A DNA stretch of 64,000 bases from Symbiodinium natans (GCA_905221605.1 CAJNDS010000581.1:46020-110019); one strand, 5' to 3'; positions 1 through 12,900 are shown, numbered from the stretch's first letter. The notes: generated by a model not told the origin, from the letters alone. A program made the numbers and translations.

Positions 1-1334
1 ATAGACTTGATTCTTGTTCTGATACAAAACTTCAATACAAGAAGGAGCTCAAGGCTTGGGTGTGGATATGCCATGCGGCCACAGCAGGGCGCAGGGCTTG
101 GAAGTCAGCAGAGCCGGGAAGGTCGAAATGGCCCGCAGGGCGTTGGAGCCAGCCGCAGGGCCGAGTCTTGGGTCTTTCAACTTTCAAACTCAGTCTTAAG
201 CCGGGCGGTGAGATCCACATGTTCGAGGAGGGGCTCCTCCCAGGATGCCAGCAATGTTGGATGCCGACGATTTACCAGGCGTTTACCGCGCCGAGCCAAC
301 GACTCTGCAACCCTTGGCCTGTGCCTGTGAAGGTAATGTAGGAAAAGGCTAGCAGGCCTGTGCAGAAGTCATGTTCCACACCTTCGGTCTGGGTCGCTCT
401 TGCTGTGTGATGGTAGCATGCTGGCTACGCACCCGCCATTGCAATGCACTCGTCGGAGGCATGGCTAGAGCTCGGTTGGCTAAACAGGAGCCACTCCAGG
501 GGCCACTCGCCCGGTGTGATTCGAGACATCTCTTCCATTCCTATGTGTTCCCCCGATTCCTGCGCTTCTGCGGCTTCTGCACGTGAGCGATCAACTCTCC
601 CTGCACATTATCAGCCCTTCGACGGGCGTCAATTCCGAAAAGAAGCGCCAGCAAGAAACCAGGAGGCAGGGTTTGGAAGAATGCGCGTGGTTGGTCTTAG
701 TGTCTCGTCCCGACCTGTCTAAACCTTAGCTAACTTGCGCATATTGTCTGAGCTGCAAGACAGCATGCAGCACGCTGCTCTTGAACGCTTATCTATATAG
801 ATTCTAGATCATGGGAATTGGGGCGCCTCAAGGGTCTGAGATGGGATGAGAACGTCAACAACAACTTCCCACCAGCAAGGCACTCACAAGCAGCGCATTG
901 AGAACAGGCTTCCACACACTTGAAGGCACTTCCGTGCCATGCTGTGAGAAGAAATTGGCATGGGCAGGCCCACAGGGGCACCTCTGCTGACTAGGGATAT
1001 GGAATGGGATATGAATGCTAGCTCGCACACGCCCTCAGCACCCGGGCAGCCTGAAAAGGCACTAATTAGGACAGCTGGGCCCGCGAGGCCAGCTTGGCGG
1101 AAGCGCTTCGCAATGCAGAGGCTGTGCGGCGAACATAGGCCAGCGGAATCCGCAACCTTGCAGCACCTGTAGTACCTGCATGTCGGAGGGGCCGAGACAT
1201 GGCAGTGCAATCAAAGTGGCCGTCTGGTAGCAGCGTGCTGAATGATTCCGCGACGCGTACTCACATGACATGCCAGGGAGTCAGCCAACGAAGAGGCACA
1301 ATGAGGGGCCAGAAGGAAGTTGAGCCGCCAAAAA
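1..1334. other. Non-coding, no gene supported
   Basis: Open frames here are short, overlap on both strands and match no family I know. I see no splice-linked coding segments, RNA gene or repeat structure. Confidence 0.5.
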
Positions 1335-1645
1335 ACTTTGAACTTTTCTTATGTTATGAAAAGTTCTCACGCGAGCTCTCGCACGGCCTTTACAGGCCTC
1401 TTCGCGAACTGACGCTGTTCACGCGCAAGTGTTGCACAGGGGTTGCACTGGCGCGGACTCTCGCGGAAGGGATCAAGCCCTATCGCGAGCTCTCGCGCGC
1501 TCTCGCGACCAAAGCGCTCTCGCAGAAGCTATCGCGCTCTTGCGCACCTCGGACTGTAGCTGAGGCGGCCCAATCATACATTAACCCTCTACATCTCCCT
1601 ATCTTACCCCTTTCATGGAAGGTTTATGCCGCCGCTCACTTCCAA
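1335..1645. repeat. Dispersed TCGCG-rich repeat, copy A
   Basis: About 300 bp dominated by TCGCG words, ending in TTTCATGGAAGGTTTATGCCG. A clearly related copy in the same orientation lies at 27,440-27,735 and shares the order of its sub-blocks (CTCTCGCGCGGCC, GCGCGCTCTCG, CGCACCTCGGACT and CATGGAAGGTTT). The left and right ends look weakly inverted (GCCAAAAAACTT against AAGGTTT..GCCGC), so it may be a small non-autonomous inverted-repeat element. Confidence 0.7.
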
Positions 1646-3640
1646 ACAACAACGCCGTGACAAAAGATGTAGCCGCGGCGCATTGCGTGATCTACAACAT
1701 GCCATTGGCCTTGATGCCGCGAGTGTGGGGCACCTGCATCCCAGTACTTGGGCATCGGAAGGGCCGAAACATCGCAGTGCCTGTGCATCTCGGGTCACTG
1801 TATGGTGTTGCATTGCAGGCAAGCCGCGAGGAGCTCTACAATGCACTGCCTCCTGTCTGCACACCTGCGGACACAACCCTGATGTGCGTGTGGTGCGTGC
1901 GACAGGCGCACGACTACAGAACACTCTGCACGCTTACTTGTCGAGCAAGTGCCATCAATCGCAGCCCAGCAAACATCGGCCCATCGGCCGCCCCCCGGGC
2001 GAGCATTGGAACGAACACCGAGCAAAGCTGCATGAAGGGAGTGTCAGGACTGGGTAAATTGGTTGCACCCCAAACACTAAGGATGCAGATCTGGCATACG
2101 ATTTGCTCGGAAGAGGGAAATCTGATTGGGAAGCCCTGACAACAAAACTCCCTGTCTCATTGATTTTTGTAGTCGCCAGGTCTGATCGAGGACTCAGAGG
2201 CCGCAGTCATCGCCATGCAGCCTGCTGGCTTGTTTGGTTTGTTTGGTTTGTTCGTGTCTGAGTGCCATTTGTCCGTGTCTGAGTGCCATTGAGTCCATTG
2301 AGTGTTAAGAGGGGCTCTGGAACCATTAGAGTGTTCTCAGGAACTGTACCAGCGCTCTCGGAAGCCCTATTGCAAACAGGGAACCGTTCTGACGTGCCCA
2401 GCTAGGACTCAAAGCTCAACTGACCGAATGGGTCTTGCGACTAACGTCATGAGTCATGGTTCTGGAAACCAGAAATCGCAAGGACAGCCACCCTCTGTTA
2501 AACAGACCACCAGCTACTCTAATTCAGGCTTGTGCTGCAGCCTACAGACTGTTACGTTCATATTCGAGCTGCCAATTCTCAAACTGGCTGTCGTTTTTAC
2601 CGAGAGGACGTGCTGCCAAATGTAAGCTGGCAGGAGTTGGAATGCAGGAGATCAGTGGGAGAACCCACGTGACAGCTGGCGGCTGGCATGAAACCAGGAA
2701 CCAACACGGTTGTGCCCTCATCAGAAGCGAAAAAGGACCAGTCTGAGTCAGGAATCCAGTTCGAGCTGGGGACCGTGGCATTTTGGGCACCACAGGACCG
2801 AATACAGAGTAAGCAAGCCGCTCTCAATATCAGTCTCAGGTGCTTGCGGGCCATTGAGATTTCATGTAGGGACGCAGTCAGCCAGAGTTCCTTGCATCTG
2901 GTGCTCCAGAATGCAACCCTTGACAAAACCAGCAGCGAATTTGGCGGCGTGCACGATTAAATGCCTGCACAAAATCTTTCTCTCCAGGAAACTGGATGAA
3001 CTGCGCAAGCGGAACCATCTGCGTCAACACTGGCCGAACAGGCCAATGAGGAATGGGTTGCCCAAGAAAGCCTCTGCAATGCACGCTGGCCTGCAAGGAA
3101 GGAAGCCAGGCGGGCATGGGCAGCAGGCAATGCCTGAGGCAATGCATGTGGTGATGCACGTGCAACACTTCGCCTCACCTCACATCTTGGCACGTGGGCA
3201 TTGCTCGGCGGAAGCCCTGGTTTCAGATAAAGAGCCAACATGTCACATGGACACTGAGGCCACAGAAGTCCATGGCCTTGGTACATCACGCGAAACAGAA
3301 TGGACAGATTTGCCAACGGCAGCGGATCAGGCAGCTGCAGCGGCGTCGATCTATGTCCGTCTATAAGGCATCTGACAATGACACGTCACTACGTATCCGA
3401 CATCTCCCGAACCTAAAGGGAGCAAAGCTGCATCACATGACACAGAAGCAATGCAAGCGCAGGCCTCCTCGAAAAGCCGGGGTTTTGTTTGCCGTTCCAC
3501 GTCGCAACTCCACAGGGTTGGGCGCACGCTAGTCCTAAAGGCGATGGTCACCCCCTTTGGGTGAGCAATTGGGGTGCCCATGGACGCCTTGGACCATGCA
3601 GCATCTGGCATGAAGCGATTGGTGCCTGTGGCTGGACCAG
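1646..3640. other. Non-coding, no gene supported
   Basis: No recognisable coding region. A short TTGTTTGG microsatellite lies near 2,230-2,260. Several mid-sized open frames overlap on both strands without family similarity. Confidence 0.45.
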
Positions 3641-4880
3641 ATGCTTCGGCAAACCTCTGCCATCAGAGTAGGCTGAAAGCGCTTCAGGAGTGCAAACTGT
3701 GACTCGAACTGCATTCAGCACATTGCGCGATGTGGTGCGCTGCTGTGCTTGTCCGGAACTTGCCACCCGTGGCCTAGCACAGCGGGTCATCGTGCCTTCC
3801 TCTATATCTCGGACATGTTAGGGCAAAATATGAGGACTTCCGACAGGATCGGAAATTTCGATCACATGGCGCGATGCCGTTTGAAGGGAATGCCAAGCTA
3901 ATCGGATCTTGCCATCTGTGGAGGAGGGAAGTTGAGGGAGCATGAAACCCAATATGCTGAGCGAAGCAGCGTTTGGCGTTTGGTGCTTAAGGATGTACCA
4001 GATGCTTCACTAAACCGCTGCCATCAGAGTAGGCTGAAAGCGCTTCAGGAGTGCAAACTGTGACTCGAACTGCATTCAGCACATTGTGCGATGTGGTGCG
4101 CTGCTGTGCTTGTCCGGAACTTGCCACGCGTGGCCTAGCACAGCGGGTCATCGTGCCTTCCTCTATATCTCGGACATGTTAGGGCAAAATATAGGGACTT
4201 CCGACAGGATCGAAACCTTCGCCACCAGGGCAGGCTCGCCAGGTTCGCTCAAAAGACTGTCAGGAATGCATTCAGCACATGGCGCGATGCCATTTGGAGG
4301 GATTGTTGCTTGGCGACAAGCTTATCGGATCTTGCCATCTGTGGAGGAGGGAAGCCCAATATGCCGAACGGCCAAATTCGCACATCAATATAAGGGACCT
4401 CAGGGGTTATTTAAGGGCTACTGAGGTACATAGGTGCTGGGAATAAGATTACGGGTCCCTTCAAGGGGTCCCTTATACCCCTCAAGTACATCAGAGGCGA
4501 AGCAGCGTTTGGTGCCTATGGATGTACCAGATGCTTCACTAAACCTCTGCCAACAGGGTAGGCTGAAAGCCCTTCAGGAGCATTCAGCACATTGTGCGAT
4601 GTAGTGCGTGCTTGTCCGGAACTTGCCACCCGTGGCCTAGCAAAGGGGGTCATCATGCCTTCCTCTATTTCTCGGACATGTTAGGGCAAAATATGGGGAC
4701 TTCCGACAGGATCGAAAACTTCGATCAGGGCAGGCTTGCCAGGCTCGCTTAAAGTCTGTCAGGAATGCATTCAGCACATGGCGCGATGCCGTTTGAAGGG
4801 ATTGTTGGCTGGCGCCAAGCCGCTTATCGGGCATATCGCACCTTGCCGTCTGCGGAGGAGGGAAGCTCCGGACGGTGTGA
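3641..4880. repeat. Imperfect tandem triplication, units about 360-530 bp
   Basis: The same text recurs three times, beginning near 3,641, 4,001 and 4,531. Each copy starts with GATGCTTC..AAACC..CTGCCA and runs through AGGCTGAAAGC, CATTCAGCACATTG, GTGGCCTAGC, TCTCGGACATGTTAGGGCAAAATA and TTCCGACAGGATCG. The second copy carries an insert near 4,390-4,500 resembling the AAGGGACC..GGGGTTAT text at 6,490-6,560. The copies share open frames, but nothing suggests a protein. Confidence 0.75.
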
Positions 4881-5999
4881 AGTTCAAACCCGTGTTCGCC
4901 AGTATTCAAACTTCTGCATATGTAGCACGAAGCCCAGTGTGCTGAGCGATCCAAGAGGGCTAAACTTGTAATAAGTAGGAGGCAAATGAGTAAACAGCTG
5001 AGGCGCACACCCCAGAAATCCAAGCATGTGCGCTGCCAGGCTCCCAAGGAGCCGAAGATCTCGGCCAGGTCCTCAGTTCATCCCCGGATGAAACTCGCTA
5101 ATATTCAACACGCATTTATGGTTCTAGTATTAGGGGGTGTGATCGTACCCTACGAAAAGAATCCCCAAAATATGATTAGAAAGAGATTCTGACCTGAAAA
5201 GGCTTAAACTCGATTACGGTCTTAGTGTGCCGGGTCGCAGAGGGCTGTGCAAAGTCTCTGTGCATACAGTTCTGGGCCAGGGGAACTGCAATTATGGCAT
5301 TGCAACTACTGCAACGTTACTTGAAGTCTCAGCACGTGCAGTTTTGCATAATGGAAGCTCTGCTCAAGGTCTGTTCCTGCCAAAAGAGCTTTACTTGCAG
5401 TCTCTGTCGAGCTCTGCTCAAGGTCTGTGTGCGTGCAGTGTGGGCACAAGAGAGCTCTACTTAAGGTCTCTGCGTGCAATTCTGGGTTAAGGGGGCTGTG
5501 CAAGCTCTGTGGGTCCAGTTGGGGAAATGTCCGGAGTCTTCGGGGAGGATAGGTAAGCGGGTTTTTGGGGCCAGCCTGGGCCAGACCCGATTTTGGCCGA
5601 CGGTTGCATGTTAACGGGTGGGTTGAATTACAAGGGGAAGGGACTATATATATATATATGTACATATATATATATAGTTGTACATATAATATTCTCACCA
5701 CCCCCGACACCACAGTTTTGCATAAATAATTGCATTTATGTTCCAACTCAAAAAACCCAAACATCAGAAGTTTGCAGACCAAGTCTCCAAAACTCCACAA
5801 ATAATAGTTTTGGAAGTTGGGAATCTTGGCCTCTGAGATTTGGGAAACTTTGGAAATATGGGTGTTTTGGAATTTGGGGCTTTGGGGTTTTCGAACCTCG
5901 TGCAATTACTAGAATTTGTTAGTAGGATGATAGTCTCATTGGCAATATTGACATTATTATTGGTAATCAATAGCAAGTATGTGCAAATCAAAGTACGAA
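4881..5999. other. Non-coding with short repeats
   Basis: A short motif (CTGCTCAAGGTCTGT with GAGCTCTACTT) recurs between 5,340 and 5,480. An AT dinucleotide run lies at 5,646-5,676. The GGAAACTTTGGAAAT-like text at 5,800-5,900 resembles the TTTCCAAAAATCC arrays further downstream. No gene was seen. Confidence 0.45.
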
Positions 6000-6665
6000 T
6001 TAGGGTTCTGGCCTTACAGGGGTTAGGGTGAAGGTTTAAATGCCTAAGCCTTAAACCCTTGAGGCTTAAACTCTATGGGCTTAGATTTAGATGCCTGGAT
6101 TTTAAACCCTAAACCTTTAAACGTAGGGTTCAAGTCTAAGGGGTTTAGGTTTAAGTGCCGCCTTAGGTTTAGATGTGCCTAATTCACATCTGAGACCCTA
6201 AACCTTTAAACCTTAACCCTGTCGGGTTTAGAATTCAAAGGTTAAGGGTTTAGGTTTAATTGCTTGAGCTTGATCCCCAGGGTTCCTAGGTTTCACCCTA
6301 AACCCTGTGGGCCATAAGGATTAGGGATTAAAGCCTGAAACCCTACTAGGGTTTTGCGGCTTCTCTTTAGACCCTACACGGGCTCCCACATGGGCGAGGG
6401 GTGGGGAGGGGAAAGCGGAGCAAAAGGAAAAAACTATGTATATATATAGATATAGACATATATAATATATATACATGGCCCTCCATTAAGGGGACCCTTA
6501 GAAGGGACCTTAGGGGTTATCTAGGGGTTATTTATGGGCTGCTTAGGTATATAGGGACTATATAAGGCCCTGAACCCTGAACTCTTAACCCTAAACCCTA
6601 AACCCTAAACCCTGCACCCTCCTGAACCCTGAACCCTGAATCCTAAACCCTGACCCTATGGGGTT
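6000..6665. repeat. Degenerate telomere-like (TTTAGGG) tract
   Basis: Variants of CCCTAAA/TTTAGGG occur on both strands. The best run is at about 6,585-6,615 (perfect CCCTAAA repeats), passing into CCCTGAA variants. TTTAGGG is the telomere unit of dinoflagellates and plants. The degeneration and mixed orientation say this is interstitial and not a chromosome end. Similar short runs recur at 32,450-32,520 and inside introns. Confidence 0.7.
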
Positions 6666-7319
6666 ACCATCCGAGAGTCGTTGCAGGTGATATCACCTAA
6701 ACAAACACCGAAAAAGTGCCATTTAGTGAACGCTGCGTGATGAGTTTGTTACGGGACCCCACTTTTTTTAGTTTTACCAAGGTTTTCCTGGTGCCTTTTG
6801 GGAACTCCAAAAACAACCATGCGTTGTTTCTGGATTTTCGCTCTCCACAACAAAAAACATTTTGGATTTTCAGGCCCACGGACAACAAAATCAAAAACAA
6901 TGTCATGCTTTTGGGAATTTTTCAAAAGAAACCAAAAAATTTGGAAAACCAAATATAAAAAACATGGGGTCCCGGCTTCATGGTTTTAGATTCTTTTTGA
7001 TTTTTGGATTTTTGGGCAAAATGTGCAAAAAGCGACTTTTTGTTTAAAATTGAGTTTTTACAAGCTCCTCCTAGGCAAATGTAGCTTTCTAGGCACAGCT
7101 CGCGCCTTTTTTGAAACTGTGCTGCGCCAAACCGTTCCTGAGCAAATTGGGCGTTCTGTGTATACAGTAATAGCGAATGCAATCTCATAAGTAGAAATTA
7201 ACATCGCTATAATGCTTTTTGCTGTCTGAAGTTGAATTCGTATTGTTCTAGCAATGGTTCCTTTCGATTCAAACTACTTGTTGTTTAAGGTGTGGCCTTA
7301 ACAGGTAAGTTCTAATTAG
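6666..7319. other. Non-coding, palindrome-rich
   Basis: Between 6,750 and 7,020 open frames exist on both strands because the text is rich in short inverted words (CCAAAAA/TTTTTGG). No protein similarity is visible. Confidence 0.4.
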
Positions 7320-8135
7320 ATGTGATTGCGAATGAGGCTTAGAAGAGGATGTCTTGGGGTGTGGCATCTTAAAACACTCAAGTTTGATAACTATCGAAGC
7401 CCAGATGAGGATTTCTTAGGGTGTGTTTCTGCAGCTGTGGCCTTGAAATTTAAAGGTCTAAGTAGATTGTAAGTATGAATGAGGCTGAAAGAGGATGTTT
7501 TGGAGTGTGGCCTCCTAATCTAAAATTACTTTCAAGTGGAGATACAAACGAAGTCCAGATGAGGATTTCTTAGGGTGTTGTGTTGAAATACAAACTTCTA
7601 ATTACATTTCATTGCGAGTTGGGGCCAGAGGAGGAGTTCATAGGGTATGGTCGGCATTATAGCATTCTTAATGACGAATGATGCTTAGAAGAGGATGTCT
7701 GGGGGCGTGGCCTCTTAATATACACTTGTTTTGCTTGGGTTTCATTACGAACGAAGCCCAGATGAGGATTTCTTATGGCGTGGGTTTATAGTACCGGGCC
7801 AAAGGAGGAGCGTCTTGGGCGTGGCCTCTTAATATTTACGTGGGTTTAGTTACGAACGAAGCTGTGGCTTCATCATACACAAGTCTATTGACATTTCATG
7901 AAGAGGCACCAGAGGAGGATTTCATAGGGTGCGGCCTTTAAGCAGGGAATTCTATGTCAACTTGATTACAAATGAAGGTTCAGAAGATGAGATCTTAGGG
8001 TGTGGCCTCTACACATTTCTGTCCGAAAGTTACCCACGAACGAAGCCTAGATGAGAATTTCTTTCGGCGTGGGCTTCTTACACAGAATCAGTTTTTCAGT
8101 ATGATTTCGAAGAAAGCCCAGATGAGGATTTCTGA
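7320..8135 (+). repeat. Degenerate tandem repeat (AGATGAGGATTTCTTAGGG)
   Basis: About nine diverged copies of a block containing GAACGAAGCCCAGATGAGG, TTTCTTAGGGTGTGG and GCCTCTTAATA, spaced roughly 80-120 bp. Two block types (AGAAGAGGATGTCT and CAGATGAGGATTTCT) tend to alternate. No coding signal. Confidence 0.65.
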
Positions 8136-8279
8136 GGCTGTAACCAATTTGACGCTCCCAAAAGGCTTTCCGACCTTTATCAAAAGGGGGTTGTTTGAGC
8201 ACGTATATATATATATATATGTGAGAGGGACCTTTTGGGTCCATTTCACGTATATCACTTGTATGAGGAATTTAATTTA

Positions 8280-11275
8280 TTTACCTATTAATTTCTTTAA
8301 TTTCTTTAATTTCTTTAATTTCTGGGGCTCTCTTAGGGAAATAAATGAAATTAAAGAAATTAATTAATTTCATTAATTTCTTTAATTTCTGGGCCTCTCT
8401 GTGCGAAATTAAAGAAATTAAAGAAATTCATTAATTTCTTTAATTTCATTAATTTCTTTAATTTATTTTAATTAGTCCCGTGAGCCGGGGGGGCTACCCC
8501 AATTAATTTCTTTAATTTCTGGGCCTCTCTGTGAGAAATTAAAGAAATTAAAGAAACTAATTCCGGTAGCCCTTCGGGCTTGCGAGACTAATTAAAAGAA
8601 ATTAATGAAATTAAAGAAATTAAAGAAATTAATGAAATTAATTAATTTCTTTAATTTCTTTAATTTCTGGGCCTCTCTGTGAGAAAATAAAGAAATTGAA
8701 GAAATTAATTAATTTCATTAATTTCTTTAATTTCTGGGCCTCCCTGTGAGAAATTAAAGAAATTAAAGAAATTAATTAATTTCATTAAGTTCCTTAATTT
8801 CTGGGCCTCTCTGTGAGAAATTAAAGAAATTAAAGAAATTAATTAATTTCTTTAATTTCATTAATTTCTTTAATTTATTTTAATTAGTCCCGTGAGCCGT
8901 GGGGGCTCCCCCAATTAATTTCTTTAATTTCTTTAATTTCTGGGCCTCTCTGTGAGAAATTAAAGAAATTAAAGAAATTAATTCCGGTAGCCCTTCGGGT
9001 TTGCGAGACTAAATAAAAGAAATTAAAGAAATTAAAGAAATTAAAGAAATTAAAGAAATTAAAGAAATTAATGAAATTAGTTAATTTCTTTAATTTCTTT
9101 AATTTCTTTAATTTCTGGGCCTCTCTGTGAGAAATTAAAGAAATTAAAGAAATTAATTAATTTCATTAATTTCTTTAATTTCTGGGCCTCTCTGTGAGAA
9201 ATTAAAGAAATTAAAGAAATTGATTAATTTCATTAATTTCTTTAATTTCTGGGCCTCTCTGTGCGAAATTAAAGAAATTAAAGAAATTAATTAATTTCTT
9301 TAATTTCATTAATTTCATTAATTTCTTTACTTTATTTTAATTAGTCCCGTGAGCCGGGGGGGCCCCCCCAATTAATTTCTTTAATTTCTTTAATTTCTGG
9401 GCCTCTCTGTGAGAAATTAAAGAAATTAAAGAAATTAATTCAGGTAGCCCTTCGGGCTTGTGAGACTAATTAAAAGAAATTAAAGAAATTAAAGAAATTA
9501 AAGAAATTAATGAAATTAATTAATTTCTTTAATTTCTTTAATTTCTGGGCCTCCCTATGAGAAATTAAAGAAATTAAAGAAATTAATTAATTTCATTAAT
9601 TTCTTTAATTTCTGGGCCTCTCTGTGCGAAATTAAAGAAATTAAAGAAATCAATCAATTTCATTAATTTCTTTAATTTCTGGGCCTCTCTGTGCGAAATT
9701 AAAGAAATTAATTTCTTTAATTTATTTAATTAGTCCCGTGAGCCGGGGGGGCTCCCCCAATTAATTTCTTTAATTTCTTTAATTTCTGGGCCTCTCTGTG
9801 AAAAATTAAAGAAATTAAAGAAATTAATTAATTTCATTAATTTCTTTAATTTCGGGGCCTCTCTGTGAGAAATTAAAGAAATTAAAGAAATTAATTAATT
9901 TCGTTAATTTCTGTAATTTCTGGGCCTCTCTGTGCGAAATTAAAGAAATTAAAGAAATCAATTAATTTCTTTAATTTCATTAATTTCATTAATTTCTTTA
10001 ATTTATTGTAATTAGTCCCGTGAGCCGGGGGGGGCCCCCCAATTAATTTCTTTAATTTCTTTAATTTCTGGGCCTCTCTGTGAGAAATTAAAGAAATTAA
10101 AGAAATTAATTAATTTCATTAATTTCTTTAATTTCTGGGCCTCTCCGTGAGAAATAAAAGAAATTAAATAATTTCATTAATTTCTTTAATTTCTGGGCCT
10201 CTCTGTGCGAAATTAAAGAAATTAAAGAAATTAATTAATTTCTTTAATTTCATTAATTTCATTAATTTCTTTAATTTATTTTAATTAGTCCCGTGAGCCG
10301 GGGGGGCTACCCCAATTAGTTTCTTTAATTTCTTTAATTTCTGTGCCTCTCTGTGAGAAATTAAAGAAATTAAAGAAATTAATTCCGGTAGCCCTTCGGG
10401 CTTGCGAGACTAATTAAAAGAAATTAATGAAATTAAAGAAATTAAAGAAATTAAAGAAATTAATGAAATTAATTAATTTCTTTAATTTCTTTAATTTCTG
10501 GGCCTCTCTGTGAGAAATTAAAGAAATTAAAGAAATTAATTAATTTCATTAATTTCTTTAATTTCTGGGCCTCTCTGTGAGAAATTAAAGAAATTAAAGA
10601 AATTAATTAATTTCATTAATTTCTTTAATTTCTGGGCCTCTCTGTGCGAAATTAAAGAAATTAAAGAAATTAATTAATTTCTTTAATTTCATTAATTTCA
10701 TTAATTTCTTTAATTTATTTTAATTAGTCCCGTGAGCCGGGGGGGGGGGCCCCAATTAATTTCTTTAATTTCTTTAATTTCTGGGCCTCTCTGTGAGAAA
10801 TTAAAGAAATTAAAGAAATTAATTAATTTCTTTAATTTCTGGTGCCTCTCTGTGAGAAATTAAAGAAATTAAAGAAATTAATTCCGGTAGCCCTTCGGGC
10901 TTGCGAGACTAATTAAAAGAAATTAATGAAATTAAAGAAATTAAAGAAATTAATGAAATTAATTAATTTCTTGAATTTATTGAATTTCTGGGCCTCTCTG
11001 TGAGAAATTAAAGAAATTAAATAAATTAATCAATTTCATTAATTTCTTTAATTTCTGGGCCTCTCTGTGCGAAATTAAAGAAATTAAAGAAATTAATTAA
11101 TTTCTTTAATTTCATTAATTTCTTTGATTTTATTTAAATTAGTCCCGTGAGCCGGGGGGGCTCCCCCAATTAATTTCTTTAATTTCTTTAATTTCTTTAG
11201 TTTATGGGCCTCTCTGTGCGAAATTAAAGAAATTAAAGAAATAAATTCCGGTAGCCCTTCGGGCTTGCGAGACTA
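8280..11275. repeat. 3-kb AATTTC satellite with inverted-repeat cassettes
   Basis: The whole stretch is built of TTTAATTTC/GAAATTAAA words arranged as back-to-back arms around GGGCCTCTCTGTGAG, so almost any sub-segment can fold on itself. Superimposed are about eight left ends (ATTAGTCCCGTGAGCC plus a G-run) near 8,471, 8,883, 9,340, 9,729, 10,011, 10,284, 10,723 and 11,138. About six right ends (GTAGCCCTTCGGGCTTGCGA then GACTAAT) finish near 8,592, 9,012, 9,470, 10,413, 10,913 and 11,275. The ends are inverted copies of each other at about 13 of 16 positions. Confidence 0.85.
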
Positions 11276-11860
11276 GCCCCGAATTCGCTGTTTCCAAAAC
11301 CATCGCAAGGAGCTTCCGTGGCTGGTTCCAAAACCATCGCAAATACCATGGTCCCCGAATTCGCTGGTTCCAAACGCATGGCACATACCATGGTCCCCGA
11401 ATTCGCTGCTTCCAAAAGCATCGCAAATACCATGGTCCCCGAATTCGCTCTTTCCAAAACCATCGCAAGGAGCTTCCGTGGCTGGTTCCAAAAGCATCGC
11501 AAATTCCATGGTCCCCGAATTCGCTGGTTCCAAACCATGGCAAATACCATGGTCCCCGAATTCGCTGTTTCCAAAAGAATCGCAAATACCATGGTCCCCG
11601 AATTCGCTGTTTCCAAAACCATCGCAAATACCATGGTCCCCGAATTCGCTGGTTCCAAAAGCATCGCAGATACCATGGTCCCCGAATTCGCTGCTTCCAA
11701 AAGCATCGCAAATGCCATGGTCCCCGAATTCGCTGGCTCCAAAAGCATCGCAAATACCATGGTCCCCGAATTCGCTGGTTCCAAACCATGGCAAATACCA
11801 TGGTCCCCGAATTCGCTGGTTCCAAAACCATCGCAAATACCATGGTTAATGATTTCGCAA
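11276..11860. repeat. 42-bp minisatellite, about 13 copies
   Basis: The unit contains CCATGGTCCCCGAATTCGCT followed by TTCCAAAA.CATCGCAAATA and repeats every 42 bp. Two truncated units carry AGGAGCTTCCGTGGCT instead. Because 42 is a multiple of three and the unit has no stop, all three minus frames stay open (up to 233 codons). Each would encode a 14-residue repeat such as ANSGTMVFAM. There is no sign of an expressed protein beyond the repeat, so I call it satellite DNA. Confidence 0.85.
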
Positions 11861-12466
11861 AATCACATGGTGCTCCAATGCCGAGCGTGCGAAAACATCG
11901 CAAATTTCATTGTTATTTAATTCCCGGCGTGCGAAACTCACTTCGGTCAGATTTCACTGTGCTTCTCTGCTCTTTGAAGCTCCAAGGCCTTCTTGCCAAC
12001 CTCGCTCTTCTGTCCTTTTTTCTTTGAAAGGCGCTCTGGAGTGTGAGCTTGGACTTCAGAGCGACTGCCGATGATGCTCATGGCTGACGGCTCTCGCGTT
12101 AGATGTTTTTGTCTTTTCTTTCATAGCATCGCGTTGACAGGACGTGCGCAGCCGAGTCGGGTGCATGCAAGTGAAGTTCATTCAGTTCAAGTCCGTTTTC
12201 TTCAGATCTATTGAATGCCAATGAAGTGTATAGAGTTGACCACAAGTGCATGGCATTCAACTCAACACACTTGAGTGCCATGCAGTTCGAGTGCATACAC
12301 GTCCAGTATACAAGTGCAGTATACAAGTGAGTATGCAACCATATAAGTGCATACACTTAAGTGCATACACTTGTCCAAGTGCATACAGTTCGAGCGCACA
12401 GAGTCAAGTGCATAGACTCAACGCACCGCAAATCGATGCTTTCGGGCCAATCGTCTTCTAGTTTAA
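11861..12466. repeat. Unique spacer and AAGTGCATACA cluster
   Basis: 11,861-12,200 shows nothing recognisable. From about 12,230 to 12,420 the word AAGTGCATACA (variants AGTGCCATGCA, CAAGTGCAGTATAC) recurs roughly ten times with irregular spacing. Confidence 0.55.
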
Positions 12467-12900
12467 ATTAGTCCCGTGAGTTGGGTGGGCTCCCCCAATT
12501 AATTTCTTTAATTTCTTTAATTTCTGGGTCTCTCTGTGAGAAATTAAAGAAATTAAAGAAATAAAAAAGAAATTAAAGAAATTAATTCAGGCAGCCGTTC
12601 GGGCTTGCGAGACTAATTAAACGAAATTACAGAAAGTAAAGAAATTCAAGAAATTGAGGGAGTTAAAGAAATTAAAGGTTTTCAGAAATTCAAACAATAA
12701 AGAAATCAAAGAAATTAAAGAAATTAATGAAATTCATGAAACTAATTCCGGCAGCTGTTCGGGCTTGCGAGATTAATGAAAACAAATTAAAGAAATTCAC
12801 AATTCATTAATTTCCGTAACTTCTTCCTGTCTGTGAGAAAAACAAGAAATGCAAGAAGTTAATTCCGGTAGTCGTTCGGGCTTACCAAAAGCAAAGGAGA
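12467..12900. repeat. Second, decayed AATTTC cassette block
   Basis: A left end (ATTAGTCCCGTGAGTTGG) at 12,467 and diverged right ends near 12,614 and 12,775 match the 8.3-11.3 kb array. The minisatellite lies between this block and that array. Confidence 0.7.

Noticed and set aside
8280-11275. CRISPR-like repeat and spacer array
   Set aside because: The repeated words are AT-rich, palindromic and of variable spacing with no unique spacers, and the genome is eukaryotic.
11202-11903. 233-codon minus ORF
   Set aside because: Produced by the 42-bp period of the minisatellite. All three frames are equally open.
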